From Oscillospiraceae bacterium (GTDB taxonomy: Bacteria > Bacillota > Clostridia > Oscillospirales > CAG-272), in contig SVSS01000006.1 of the NCBI GenBank assembly GCA_015064185.1, forward strand, positions 1-64,000: a DNA stretch of 64,000 nt, read 5' to 3'. Of the stretch, positions 16,959 through 25,591 are shown piece by piece. The position numbers and the translations under genes were made by a program. The notes under the pieces are model-generated. The model made no database searches and was not told the DNA's origin. It saw only the letters and a list, made by a program, of their open reading frames with translations. Within the stretch, counting starts at the first letter, position 1, and the number at the start of each line of letters is the position of its first letter.

Positions 16959-17163
16959 TGTTTCGTTTTTGGGACGGTCTTCAAAAAGCGAACGTCCCTT
17001 TTTTAGAACGCATACTCCGTAATTTCATTTTATTTTTCCATAATGCAAGCTACTTTCACGAATTGCGTCCTATTTTTAGAACGACTTAATGATACACCTA
17101 CACCTCTCATTTGTCAAGTACCACAACATGAACAAATTGTAAATTCGTTTCATTTTTGGAACG
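16959..17163. promoter_or_regulatory. Four 18-bp operator-like repeats of the phage immunity region
   Basis: Four direct copies fit CGTYYCATTTTTRGAACG: 16959-16976 (diverged), 16993-17010, 17066-17083 and 17146-17163. Each is an imperfect dyad (CGTTYC...GGAACG). One abuts the leftward promoter start point and one lies just upstream of the rightward -35, as expected for repressor binding sites. The remainder of the 16940-17280 gap is AT-rich and holds no gene. Confidence 0.7.
17089..17117 (-). promoter_or_regulatory. Leftward sigma-A promoter of the packaging/capsid operon
   Basis: On the minus strand TTGACA (17112-17117) and TATCAT (17089-17094) are 17 bases apart. The operator-like copy at 17066-17083 covers the predicted start point. 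Confidence 0.75.
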
Positions 17164-17168
17164 GACGC

Positions 17169-17197
17169 TTGACACGAGCCCCCACGTTTGCTACAAT
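17169..17197 (+). promoter_or_regulatory. Rightward sigma-A promoter of repressor-immA-glpK
   Basis: TTGACA (17169-17174) and TACAAT (17192-17197) are 17 bases apart. An operator-like copy ends six bases before the -35. Confidence 0.85.
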
Positions 17198-17280
17198 AAA
17201 AAAGGAAACAATTATCTGATATTACATGTGGTTTCTACTACCGCAATCGGATATAAATATGCACGGAAAGGCAGTAAATT

Positions 17281-17601
17281 ATGACTGTATCAGAGCGCAT
17301 ACGCACACAAATGAAGTTGCTTGATCTCTCCTACGGTGAGCTCTCGGCGGCAACGGGACTCACGAAATCCGCCATCCATCGCTATGCAACCGGGCAGACC
17401 GACAAGATCCCCACCGAGGCGCTTGAAAAGCTTGCGCGCGCCCTTGGTGTAACGCCTGCCTACCTCACCGGCTGGGAGCAAGAGCGTCCGCACACATTGG
17501 CCGCACACTTCGAGGGTGAGGAATTTTCTGATGAGGAGTTGCGCGAGATTGAGGATTTCGTGCGCTTTGTAAAGTCCAAGCGAATAGGCAAGAGGGAATA
17601 A
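17281..17601 (+). CDS. XRE-family (Cro/CI-type) repressor
   Basis: This 106-residue protein has an N-terminal helix-turn-helix (residues about 5-60, with LSYGELSAATGLTKSAIHRY). A linker and an acidic helical tail (EEFSDEELREIEDFVRFVKS) follow. It is predicted to bind the operator-like repeats upstream and keep the leftward phage operon silent. No LexA-like peptidase domain is present; inactivation is instead expected from the ImmA-type protease encoded next, as in ICEBs1 ImmR/ImmA. AAAGG lies before the ATG. Its last codons lie inside a 25-bp inverted repeat. Confidence 0.88.
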   Translation: MTVSERIRTQMKLLDLSYGELSAATGLTKSAIHRYATGQTDKIPTEALEKLARALGVTPAYLTGWEQERPHTLAAHFEGEEFSDEELREIEDFVRFVKSKRIGKRE

Positions 17602-17863
17602 TCCGAACTCGGTTTTGAGAAGCAAATATCTGCATCTGCATCAGAAAATTTCCTTGTAATATCCCCATATTACTGCGAAAATTTCCCTCGCATCTACAAA
17701 TATTTGCTTTCTCAAAACTCTAAAGGACCCTCAAGCATTGATTTTTTGATGATTTTGCTGCTTGGCGGTCGACGCCAAGTACAAACTTGGCAAGAGTGAT
17801 AAGTGCCGAAAGCGCAAAAAAGAAAGGCTTTAGGGCGGGTTCGGATTATTCCCTCTTGCCTAT
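17584..17863. repeat. 280-bp segment bounded by a perfect 25-bp inverted repeat
   Basis: Positions 17584-17608 and 17839-17863 are exact reverse complements. Inside lie a second inverted pair (17612-17629 with 17700-17718, one indel) and a short TAATAT/ATATTA hairpin. There is also a 7-bp stem at 17761-17779 whose right arm can alternatively pair with ACTTGG further on. The left arm contains the end of the repressor gene and the right arm ends 15 bases before immA. No ORF is supported inside. It may be a structured RNA, an invertible segment or a small mobile insertion. Confidence 0.85.
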
Positions 17864-17878
17864 ACTGAAAGGAACTCT

Positions 17879-18385
17879 ATGTACGAAAAGTTACTCGACG
17901 AGGCAGAAAAAAACGGTCTTACCGTGATTGAAAAATACCCCTTTATATCGCCTCGCATCCGTGGGCTCTGCTGTGATGACACCATCGCAATCAGTGCACA
18001 GATCGACACCGAGGCGGAACGCACCGTGGTACTGTGCGAAGAGCTCACGCACGCCCTACACTCCTATGGGGATATTCTTACCGATGCGCGCATGGAGCGA
18101 CGCACAAGAGAACATATTTTTGACCGTTTGATCGGTATCGATAAATTGCTTGACGCTGCTCTTGAGGGCTGTCGCGAGCCGTGGGAGTTCGCAGAGCATT
18201 TTGGTGTACCTGAAGAGTTTTTTGTAGCGGCAATGCAAAATTATCGTGAGCGTTACGGCACCATGACAAAGCTATCCACAGAAAAAGGAGAGTTTATCTT
18301 ATCCTTTGAGCCAACCTTTCACGTACGACGTTTATTTTCCTCTCGTAACAAGAAAAGAATGATCCGAAAGGACAATGCAACATGA
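17879..18385 (+). CDS. ImmA/IrrE-family metallopeptidase
   Basis: The 168-residue protein has the family's active-site helix as LCEELTHALHSYGDI (about residues 51-65), where the glutamate and the downstream histidine of the EExxH-type motif are kept and the first histidine is not. In ICEBs1-type elements ImmA cleaves the cognate repressor after DNA damage or a cell-cell signal. Its pairing with the XRE repressor upstream supports that role. AAAGGAACTCT precedes the ATG. Its stop overlaps the start of glpK by 4 bp, which is unusual for a phage immunity gene. Confidence 0.82.
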   Translation: MYEKLLDEAEKNGLTVIEKYPFISPRIRGLCCDDTIAISAQIDTEAERTVVLCEELTHALHSYGDILTDARMERRTREHIFDRLIGIDKLLDAALEGCREPWEFAEHFGVPEEFFVAAMQNYRERYGTMTKLSTEKGEFILSFEPTFHVRRLFSSRNKKRMIRKDNAT

Positions 18386-19869
18386 AAAAATACTTAATGT
18401 CACTTGATCAAGGCACGACCAGCTCACGCTGTATCATATTTGAGCCTAACGGCAACGTTGTGGCAAAGGCAGCGCGTGAATTCACTCAGTATTTTCCAAC
18501 GCAGGGGTGGGTTGAGCACGATGCGTGTGAGATTTGGGAAAGCCAGCTGGCAACCGCAAAAGAGGCACTTGCCAAAGCAAGCATCACCGCTGACGATATT
18601 ATAGGCATTGGCATCACTAACCAGCGCGAAACGACTGTCGTTTGGGAAAAAGAAACAGGTAAGCCGATCTGCCCTGCCATTGTGTGGCAATGCCGCCGCA
18701 CCGAGGCAATATGCGAGGCGCTGCGCCAAGCGGGCAAAGACCGTATCATACAAGAAAAAACAGGGCTTACCCCCGACCCCTATTTTTCTGCCACAAAGCT
18801 GCAATGGATCCTGCAAAATATACCCGATGCTCAAAGCCGCGCAGAGCGTGGCGAGCTACTCTTTGGAACGGTTGATACGTGGCTCATCTACAAGCTTACG
18901 GGAGGGCGCGTACACGCAACCGATCCCTCAAACGCCGCACGCACCATGCTCTTTAACATCCACACCCTAACATGGGACGAGGAGCTACTGGAGCTTTTTG
19001 ACATTCCGCGCACGATGCTCCCCGACGTAATGCCTACTGTTGGCATATTTGGTGAAACCGACGCCGCGCTTTTCGGCTCTCCCATTACCATTGCCGCGGT
19101 AGCAGGCGACCAGCAAGCGGCGCTCTTTGGGCAGTGCTGCTTTGAAGCAGGTGATATCAAAAACACCTATGGTACGGGCGGCTTTATGCTGATGAATACG
19201 GGAAGCACACCTGTTGCCTCCTCAAACGGCTTACTTACAACGGTCGGTTGGCAAATAGGTGGCAAAACCACCTATGTTTTAGAGGGCTCGGTATTTATCT
19301 GCGGTGCTGCAATACAGTGGCTACGTGATGGTCTCGGGCTTCTTCCCTCCGCTGCGGAAAGCGAAGCGATTGCAGCAGAAGTGCCTGACAGTGGCGGTGT
19401 ATACTTTGTGCCCGCCTTTGTGGGACTTGGCACCCCCTATTGGAATGCCGGGGCACGTGGCACAATTTGCGGAATCACACGTGGCACCACCCGCGCACAT
19501 TTGGTGCGCGCAACGCTAGATGCCATGGCATTTCAAACAGTTGACGTGATCGACGCCATGCGACGCGACACCGGCCTTTCAGTACCGCTTTTGCGCGTTG
19601 ACGGCGGCGCTTGCGCCAATAACCTTTTAATGCAAACACAAAGCGACCTTGCCGCCCTGCATATTGCACGATTGCCCCACGTTGAAGCAACCGCTTGGGG
19701 CGTTGCCGCCATGACGGGACTTGCAACCAATCTTTATCAAAGCACAGAAGAACTCAAAGCGCTTCTTCCCGCAGCCAAAATATTTGCGCCAAGCATGGAT
19801 GAGGAGGAGCGCATTGCGCATCTTGAAAAATGGCACCTTGCCATTTCAGCATCCAATATCTTTTCATAA
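18382..19869 (+). CDS. glpK: Glycerol kinase
   Basis: This 495-residue FGGY-family kinase phosphorylates glycerol to glycerol 3-phosphate in the cytosol. The start SLDQGTTSSR is the phosphate-binding loop, followed by QGWVEHD. The adenosine-side motifs AGDQQAALFGQ and NTYGTGGFML and the FGGY signature GLGTPYWNAGARG are present, and length and ends match GlpK. AAAGGA lies nine bases before the ATG, inside immA, and the two genes overlap as ATGA. No separate promoter is visible, so it is probably read from the repressor promoter. No glpF or glpD is in the window. Confidence 0.96.
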   Translation: MKKYLMSLDQGTTSSRCIIFEPNGNVVAKAAREFTQYFPTQGWVEHDACEIWESQLATAKEALAKASITADDIIGIGITNQRETTVVWEKETGKPICPAIVWQCRRTEAICEALRQAGKDRIIQEKTGLTPDPYFSATKLQWILQNIPDAQSRAERGELLFGTVDTWLIYKLTGGRVHATDPSNAARTMLFNIHTLTWDEELLELFDIPRTMLPDVMPTVGIFGETDAALFGSPITIAAVAGDQQAALFGQCCFEAGDIKNTYGTGGFMLMNTGSTPVASSNGLLTTVGWQIGGKTTYVLEGSVFICGAAIQWLRDGLGLLPSAAESEAIAAEVPDSGGVYFVPAFVGLGTPYWNAGARGTICGITRGTTRAHLVRATLDAMAFQTVDVIDAMRRDTGLSVPLLRVDGGACANNLLMQTQSDLAALHIARLPHVEATAWGVAAMTGLATNLYQSTEELKALLPAAKIFAPSMDEEERIAHLEKWHLAISASNIFS

Positions 19870-19900
19870 ACAGATAAGAGATTTTACCATTTGACAAACA

Positions 19901-19931
19901 AAAACTCCTCTCGCTATGCGAGAGGAGTTTT
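19901..19931. terminator. Bidirectional terminator between glpK and the sugar operon
   Basis: A perfect 11-bp stem ACTCCTCTCGC/GCGAGAGGAGT is flanked by A-rich and T7 tracts and lies between two convergent genes. Confidence 0.9.
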
Positions 19932-19946
19932 TTTAATGTTAGATAA

Positions 19947-21062
19947 TTATCCAACGATACCGGAACGCTCGATACCCTGTACCAAATGTCTTTGGCAGAA
20001 AAGGTAAAGAACGATCAGGGGAGCGCATGTCATCAAGCCACAGGCATAAACGATTGCCTTCTTGTACATGGGGCTTGAGTGCGTGACCTGCGTATAAATG
20101 GTTGTCAAGGTAATGGGAATTTCATCTATCCTTGTCAAATACGTCATAAACGCAGGAGGCTGACCCGTAAAGAAGAGCGGAATGTAGAAGTCATCGGTCC
20201 ACTGCCAACAGAACGAAAACAGGAACACGGTGATAAGCATCGGAACAGAAAGGGGCAAAATGACCTGCACAAAGGTGCGGAAGGTGTTTGCACCGTCAAG
20301 ATAAGCAGATTCCTCCAACTCATCGGGTACACCGCGGAAGAACTGGCGAAGCAAAAAGATATAAAGACCGTTCTTAAAGGCAAGACCCGTTACAGAAAGG
20401 AGCAGGATCGGCACAACGCTTCTGATGGTGCTGATACCGCCTACAAAGTTTTCAGGCAGAATCTTGATCTTAGAAAGGATCGCATCAATGCCCTCAATGC
20501 CTGTACGCGCGCCGCCAGCCAGGAAATTAAAAATTCCAAAGATATCCAAGTGCTGGAAACGGTAGAAAATTGCAGATTGCATCGTACCGTGCGGGATCGC
20601 CAAGCTGAGAATCACCAAGAAGAATACGGCTTTTGCGCCACGGAATTTAAATTTTGCAAGACCGTAACCGATCAATGCGCAGGAAAATGTCTGTAGCAGC
20701 GCACATCCAAGGGAGAGTGCCAAGGTGAAGAAAAACACCTTGAAATACTCCAAGTCAACAATAATTGACTTATAGATAATTGCCGAGAAGGCACGCGGCA
20801 CATTCACAACCGTAACATCTACAAAATTTTCAGGCGCCATAAAGGAGCGCATGACAATTGTGTAGAAGGGCTTGAGAATGACAAAAGCGATACCAATGAG
20901 CAGAAGAATGCGGAAGATGTACCACAGCACATTTTTTGCAAAATACGAAGAAAGGTATTTTTCTTTGAGACGTTCCTTCAAGCTGGTACGCTCAAAATCA
21001 ACACGAATCTTGTTTTTGGACTCGCGCATAACTTGCGGTTTGTTATCCATATTTTGTGTCAT
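19947..21062 (-). CDS. Carbohydrate ABC transporter permease (MalG-like, second pair)
   Basis: This 371-residue membrane protein has about six helices and the ATPase-coupling loop AYLDGANTFRTFVQVILP near the C-terminus. A 45-residue charged cytoplasmic N-terminus and a roughly 40-residue insertion (ILSKIKILPENFVGG region) make it longer than standard MalG proteins. It is the last gene of a seven-gene operon and pairs with the permease encoded 18 bases upstream. The sugar is unknown, and the operon has no ATPase gene, so a shared MsmK-type ATPase is likely. Confidence 0.88.
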   Translation of the reverse strand: MTQNMDNKPQVMRESKNKIRVDFERTSLKERLKEKYLSSYFAKNVLWYIFRILLLIGIAFVILKPFYTIVMRSFMAPENFVDVTVVNVPRAFSAIIYKSIIVDLEYFKVFFFTLALSLGCALLQTFSCALIGYGLAKFKFRGAKAVFFLVILSLAIPHGTMQSAIFYRFQHLDIFGIFNFLAGGARTGIEGIDAILSKIKILPENFVGGISTIRSVVPILLLSVTGLAFKNGLYIFLLRQFFRGVPDELEESAYLDGANTFRTFVQVILPLSVPMLITVFLFSFCWQWTDDFYIPLFFTGQPPAFMTYLTRIDEIPITLTTIYTQVTHSSPMYKKAIVYACGLMTCAPLIVLYLFCQRHLVQGIERSGIVG

Positions 21063-21080
21063 ATTAACATCCTCCTTTCC

Positions 21081-22061
21081 TTAATCTCTTCTCTGATAGA
21101 ATACATACATGGAGAAAATACCTGCCACGATGCCAACTATCGCCAACACTACGAGGAAATACATCCAACCCATAGCTGCACTCACGCTCTTTGCTCCCGC
21201 TGATACGCCCATATATGTATTGTTTATGAGCTGCATGACGGAGTTAGAATCCGTAGTAAAGGAGTCGATGATCGTATAAACGGCATTTACCAAAATCATC
21301 GGGCTTACCATCGGGAACGTGATCTTCCAGAAGGTCTCCCACGATGTCGCGCCATCAATCTGACAGGACTCATAAATAGCGGGCGAAATCGACTGCAAGG
21401 CTGCGAGGAAGATCAAAATCTGTACACCCGAACGGTTTATAATGCCCGAAATGCTTGCAACGGCAGAAGAAATGTATGTAACAAGACCTGTACCAAAGCC
21501 AAGATTTTGGAAAATGCTGATCAGCAGGGCCTCGAACGCAGTTGAGGTCGCTAACTCCTCAACTGCCTCTTCGCCGCCCTCCATACCCAAATCCATCTCG
21601 TCGCCGGATGCACCGTAGGAGGAGGACATAACAGACTCCATAACGCCCGTAGAAACGATAACGGGCAGGAAGAAGATCGCACGGAATGCTGCACGACCAA
21701 TCATTTTCTGGTTGAGGATCACCGCAACAAAAAGCGAGAAAATGAGGATCGCAGGAATATCAAACGCCATTTCCTTCAAACCGGTCAGCAAAGCCTGCGC
21801 AAAGGCAGCATCACCCGTAAAGGCGGTCGTATAATGCTGAAAACCGGCAAACTCTTTGGTTACGATACCCTTCACCGAGGTGTAATTATAAAAGCTGTAG
21901 GAAAACGATTCCCAAATGATCGGGAGATAGATGAATACCAATCCGATCAGGAACGGCAAGACAAAGAGCCAACCCGCACGAGATTTCTTTCTGTCAAGGG
22001 AGGGTATTTTCTTTTTCTTTTTAGGCGCGGCAACGACCGACGCATTTACTTGATTTGTCAT
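21081..22061 (-). CDS. Carbohydrate ABC transporter permease (MalF-like, second pair)
   Basis: This 326-residue protein has about six helices and the coupling loop CQIDGATSWETFWKITFP. The N-terminus is Lys-rich. An acidic extracytoplasmic insertion (DEMDLGMEGGEEAVEELATS, about residues 155-175) is not usual in the family and may contact the large secreted partner proteins of the operon. It lies 15 bases after the DUF5696-like gene. Confidence 0.88.
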   Translation of the reverse strand: MTNQVNASVVAAPKKKKKIPSLDRKKSRAGWLFVLPFLIGLVFIYLPIIWESFSYSFYNYTSVKGIVTKEFAGFQHYTTAFTGDAAFAQALLTGLKEMAFDIPAILIFSLFVAVILNQKMIGRAAFRAIFFLPVIVSTGVMESVMSSSYGASGDEMDLGMEGGEEAVEELATSTAFEALLISIFQNLGFGTGLVTYISSAVASISGIINRSGVQILIFLAALQSISPAIYESCQIDGATSWETFWKITFPMVSPMILVNAVYTIIDSFTTDSNSVMQLINNTYMGVSAGAKSVSAAMGWMYFLVVLAIVGIVAGIFSMYVFYQRRD

Positions 22062-22076
22062 AAGCTTTTACCTCCC

Positions 22077-25000
22077 TTAAGCATTGGCATTATGCAGGAT
22101 CACAGCATAACCGTAAGCAGCGATGTGATATACAACGCCGTCAACCGTAGTGGTGATCGCATAATCGTTAAAGTTAAGAATAAAGGACTTGTAAGCCACA
22201 GGCTTTCCGTTTTCGTAATCACCGTAGGTTACGTATACAATATCACTGTCAACTGCATACTTGTAAGCCTTATCAACGTTACCTTCTTCGGTACCGTTGG
22301 TAGCACCTGCAACAGGCTCAGACTTCACTACAAGACCTTCAGCAAGCGTTTCGATCAGATTCTCAAGATCAATCGCCCGGTCATTAATTGCGAGATCACC
22401 CTTAAGCGCAGTGACAAAGAGTGTTGCAAGATCCTCAACGGAAACATTGGCATAAGCGCTGTCACCGTAAAGGAATTTCTCACGGTTGTAAGTAAGATTG
22501 TCAGAAGCCTCGCCGTAGCTTGCTACGATCTCATTGTACGTAGCAACAATGGTGTCAAGGGTAGTCTTTGCAGCGTCAACAACATCAGCATCAGCCTTCG
22601 TATCAACCAAGAACTGATAATTTGCCTGTGCCACATCCTTCAGATTATCAATGGTTTCTCTTAACAACATAAGCTCTGCCATAGGCTCTGCCACACAGGT
22701 GGTCAGCGTCAAGAAGAATGCTTGCTTAACGGCTGAATTTATATTTGTGGGATCAGCAACGCAAGCATCAACGTAAGCACCCCATGCCGTCATCAACTCG
22801 CTACCCTCCGCACGCAATGCCTGCATTGCCGCATACTTTGCAGCAAGATCCGCCTTGTACTGTGCCATACGCTTGTTGATCTGATTGAGAGTGGTGGTAG
22901 CAAGAGCGATGTTTTCGCGTCTTTGTGCCACAGCAGCAGCATTCTTGGCTGCTTCGTCGATCGCATCCTGCAGCAGCTCATCCGCGTCGGGAACGCGAGT
23001 ACCGTTAAGAAGCTCATGATCGATGATCAGCTTGGTTTGCACGTCGCTAAGCACAGCATTGAGTTCCTTGTAGATCTCAACCAAACGGGTCTGCCAAATA
23101 TCGTAACGAACCGAATAGTTCTGAGAAAGGAGCATATCCTCTTTCAAAAGCTCGGTATTGGTATAGGAAAGCAGGAAGTATACACCCGCACCGCTCTCCA
23201 TTGCCTTAAGCATTGCATAGGTAAGGTTACCCTCAAGATTGAGTGCGCTGCTTGCGAATTCCACGTAACCATGGAGTACTACACCCATAAACGGAACCGT
23301 TGCCAACTCGGTAATGTAGCCATTAGAGCTAAGCGGTACGTCAAGAATATAATCAGCATAGTTCCATGTAAACGCGTTGCCGCCATCTACCATAACCTCA
23401 TAATCACGGGAGGTGAAGTACTCAAGCGCCTTTATAGTATAGCTCTTAGAGTCCTCACGCAACGAGGTATCCTCTTCCGCAAAGCTTGAGTTCAGATCGC
23501 TTCCCATAGTGGAGAGCGAGATCGCACCGTTGTCGTACTTGCTGTACTTTTTCTCAAGCTTTTCATAGAAATGGCTAAAGGTTGCGGGAGAAAGAACCAT
23601 TTGGAAGTAGCTGACAAGCGACTGCTGCGTAACCGAGTAGGAACGCTTGGAGGTATAACGGTTGTCTACCGTGCGCGCGCCATATTTCTTCATGTCAACA
23701 GAGGTGCCGCCGCCGCTGGTGTAAACGAAATCAAAATCGGGGAAAATGCCGAGCTCGGGATGCTCTGCTGCATATTCAAGCAGATCCTTAAAGCCGGACT
23801 TGCCGCCAACAGATCCCTCCCATTTCAGCTTGTAAGGAACCTCAGAATAAAGGCCGCCGTTTGCATAACCGGTAAGCTTAAAGTTTACGTTCGTAACACC
23901 CTCGCCTGCCAAGTATTCATACATGGTCTCGATATCCTCAAAGGAGGTCAGCGATACAGAAACGGTTACGGGAATGGACATGATCTTTTTAACGGTGTCC
24001 ATACAACCAAAGGTTTCGATATAAAGCGGGATAGATGCCGAAACGTCCTCTGCACCAAGGCGCTCAAAGCCATTGTCCTTGGCATCAAGATAATCACGAT
24101 ATGCGCACGCCATGCCCATCCAAGAGCACTCATAGTAGCTATCCAGCGATGCAGACTGTGCCTTTGTATCATCAGAAAGAATGATATAACGCATTCTGTA
24201 GTCGTCGGTATAGCGGCGATTTGCATATACAGACCAGCTCGAGGTAGAGGTATCGGCTTGACGCGTAATAAACGAAGCAACTACCGAAGAGTAGAATTTA
24301 GTGGAATGATTCGGTGCGATAGAAGCCAAGCTTTCGCCCTCTTCAATGATCGCAAGGAAGCCACGGCTTTCGGTTTTGCCGTCAGGATAGGTAGCAGTTT
24401 CTACCTGACCAAACACGGGCATACGCATCGGCACGATATGAGAACCGATAACCGAGAGAAGCGCATAGTCCTCACCGTATACACGGGCGGGGCGGGAAAT
24501 AAACTGAGTCAGATCATACAACGCACCGGAACCGTCGGGAATGAAGGAGTAGCCGGAATACGAGATGCCGCCGTCGACCGGCTCACCCGTTTCGTTGTTC
24601 AAACCGTTGGGGTTACCCTTGTAGCTTGCACCCATATACGGCAAGATCTGAAGATCAGTAATACGATACACAGACTCGTCGTAACGCAAGCCATTAGCGG
24701 GAAGCGCCACAGAAAGACCGTTTGCATCTACAGTATATTCAAGAGCCAATCTGAATACTGCAGGCGAGGTAGCCTCGTATTCAAAATCTACAAACTCATA
24801 GTCCTCATCCATCTGCGCGAATGAATAATCGGGACAGTAAGCAAGGATCCATGCCTCAAGTTCGCGAAGAACCTTGGTTTTGGTTACGTCGTCGTTGAAA
24901 ACGTAAATGTCGATCCCCTTCTCCTCGGTTACAGGGTATGCTGCAGCAATACCGGGGCCACCCTGCTTCTTAAGAGTATAATAAGCCATGAATTTGCTGA

Positions 25001-25571
25001 AATTACGAGTCGAGAGATTTTCCTGAAGGGGCTTCATGATTTTTTCTTCGAAGCTCGATTTTTCAATACGAAGCGGCACAAGAATGCGAGCCGAGATCTC
25101 GCCAATCGCATACTCTACGCGAACACCGTTTTGAATGGGCGTTACCGCATATTGACCCTTAAGAATTGCGTCTGTGTAGCTGTTAAGGGTCTTTCCGCCG
25201 GCTTGGTTATCTACGTAAGTCAAGGAGATCTGTGCCATCAGATCATGGCGAACACTTTCCTCTTTTGAAGTCTCCTTCTTCATATCCCAAGGATTGGTAA
25301 AGAGGATCTCACCCGTTGCGATCTTTTTGTACGCAACAACGCCGAGATTTTCATCGCAAGCAAGCGCGTAGGTACCATCGTTATAGTACTCCTTCATTGC
25401 TTGATAACGTGCCTCGGCACTTTCGTAAGAAACATTGGTATAATCGATTACGGTATCCTCTTCTTCAGCTTCATCCGCTGCAGAAACCGTTATCGCGGGC
25501 AACATGCACGCAAGCATCACGATCGACAGAAGCGCGCAGAGCAACCGCATCAGCAGTTTTTTATTTTTCAT
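22077..25571 (-). CDS. Large secreted DUF5696-like protein
   Basis: The 1,164-residue exported protein has a signal peptide (residues 1-31, ending VSAAD). The body resembles DUF5696 proteins that sit in Firmicutes sugar-transporter operons (for example YSGYSFIPDGSGALYDL and YSGYS-type aromatic segments). The central part looks like an alpha/beta, possibly TIM-barrel, glycoside-hydrolase-like domain. Residues about 850-1010 form a helical, possibly coiled-coil region (LNQINKRMAQYKADLAAKYA). The extreme C-terminus is a beta-rich domain (YGDYENGKPVAYKSFILNF). No lipobox or sortase motif is visible. A glycan-processing or presenting role is inference. Confidence 0.75.
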   Translation of the reverse strand: MKNKKLLMRLLCALLSIVMLACMLPAITVSAADEAEEEDTVIDYTNVSYESAEARYQAMKEYYNDGTYALACDENLGVVAYKKIATGEILFTNPWDMKKETSKEESVRHDLMAQISLTYVDNQAGGKTLNSYTDAILKGQYAVTPIQNGVRVEYAIGEISARILVPLRIEKSSFEEKIMKPLQENLSTRNFSKFMAYYTLKKQGGPGIAAAYPVTEEKGIDIYVFNDDVTKTKVLRELEAWILAYCPDYSFAQMDEDYEFVDFEYEATSPAVFRLALEYTVDANGLSVALPANGLRYDESVYRITDLQILPYMGASYKGNPNGLNNETGEPVDGGISYSGYSFIPDGSGALYDLTQFISRPARVYGEDYALLSVIGSHIVPMRMPVFGQVETATYPDGKTESRGFLAIIEEGESLASIAPNHSTKFYSSVVASFITRQADTSTSSWSVYANRRYTDDYRMRYIILSDDTKAQSASLDSYYECSWMGMACAYRDYLDAKDNGFERLGAEDVSASIPLYIETFGCMDTVKKIMSIPVTVSVSLTSFEDIETMYEYLAGEGVTNVNFKLTGYANGGLYSEVPYKLKWEGSVGGKSGFKDLLEYAAEHPELGIFPDFDFVYTSGGGTSVDMKKYGARTVDNRYTSKRSYSVTQQSLVSYFQMVLSPATFSHFYEKLEKKYSKYDNGAISLSTMGSDLNSSFAEEDTSLREDSKSYTIKALEYFTSRDYEVMVDGGNAFTWNYADYILDVPLSSNGYITELATVPFMGVVLHGYVEFASSALNLEGNLTYAMLKAMESGAGVYFLLSYTNTELLKEDMLLSQNYSVRYDIWQTRLVEIYKELNAVLSDVQTKLIIDHELLNGTRVPDADELLQDAIDEAAKNAAAVAQRRENIALATTTLNQINKRMAQYKADLAAKYAAMQALRAEGSELMTAWGAYVDACVADPTNINSAVKQAFFLTLTTCVAEPMAELMLLRETIDNLKDVAQANYQFLVDTKADADVVDAAKTTLDTIVATYNEIVASYGEASDNLTYNREKFLYGDSAYANVSVEDLATLFVTALKGDLAINDRAIDLENLIETLAEGLVVKSEPVAGATNGTEEGNVDKAYKYAVDSDIVYVTYGDYENGKPVAYKSFILNFNDYAITTTVDGVVYHIAAYGYAVILHNANA

Positions 25572-25591
25572 TTTTTATCTCCTTTCCGCGC

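Noticed and set aside
8756-18385. Reading the phage-derived block as a complete prophage
   Set aside because: No integrase, tail, replication or endolysin gene and no flanking direct repeats could be found by eye, so only a partial or satellite-like element is claimed.
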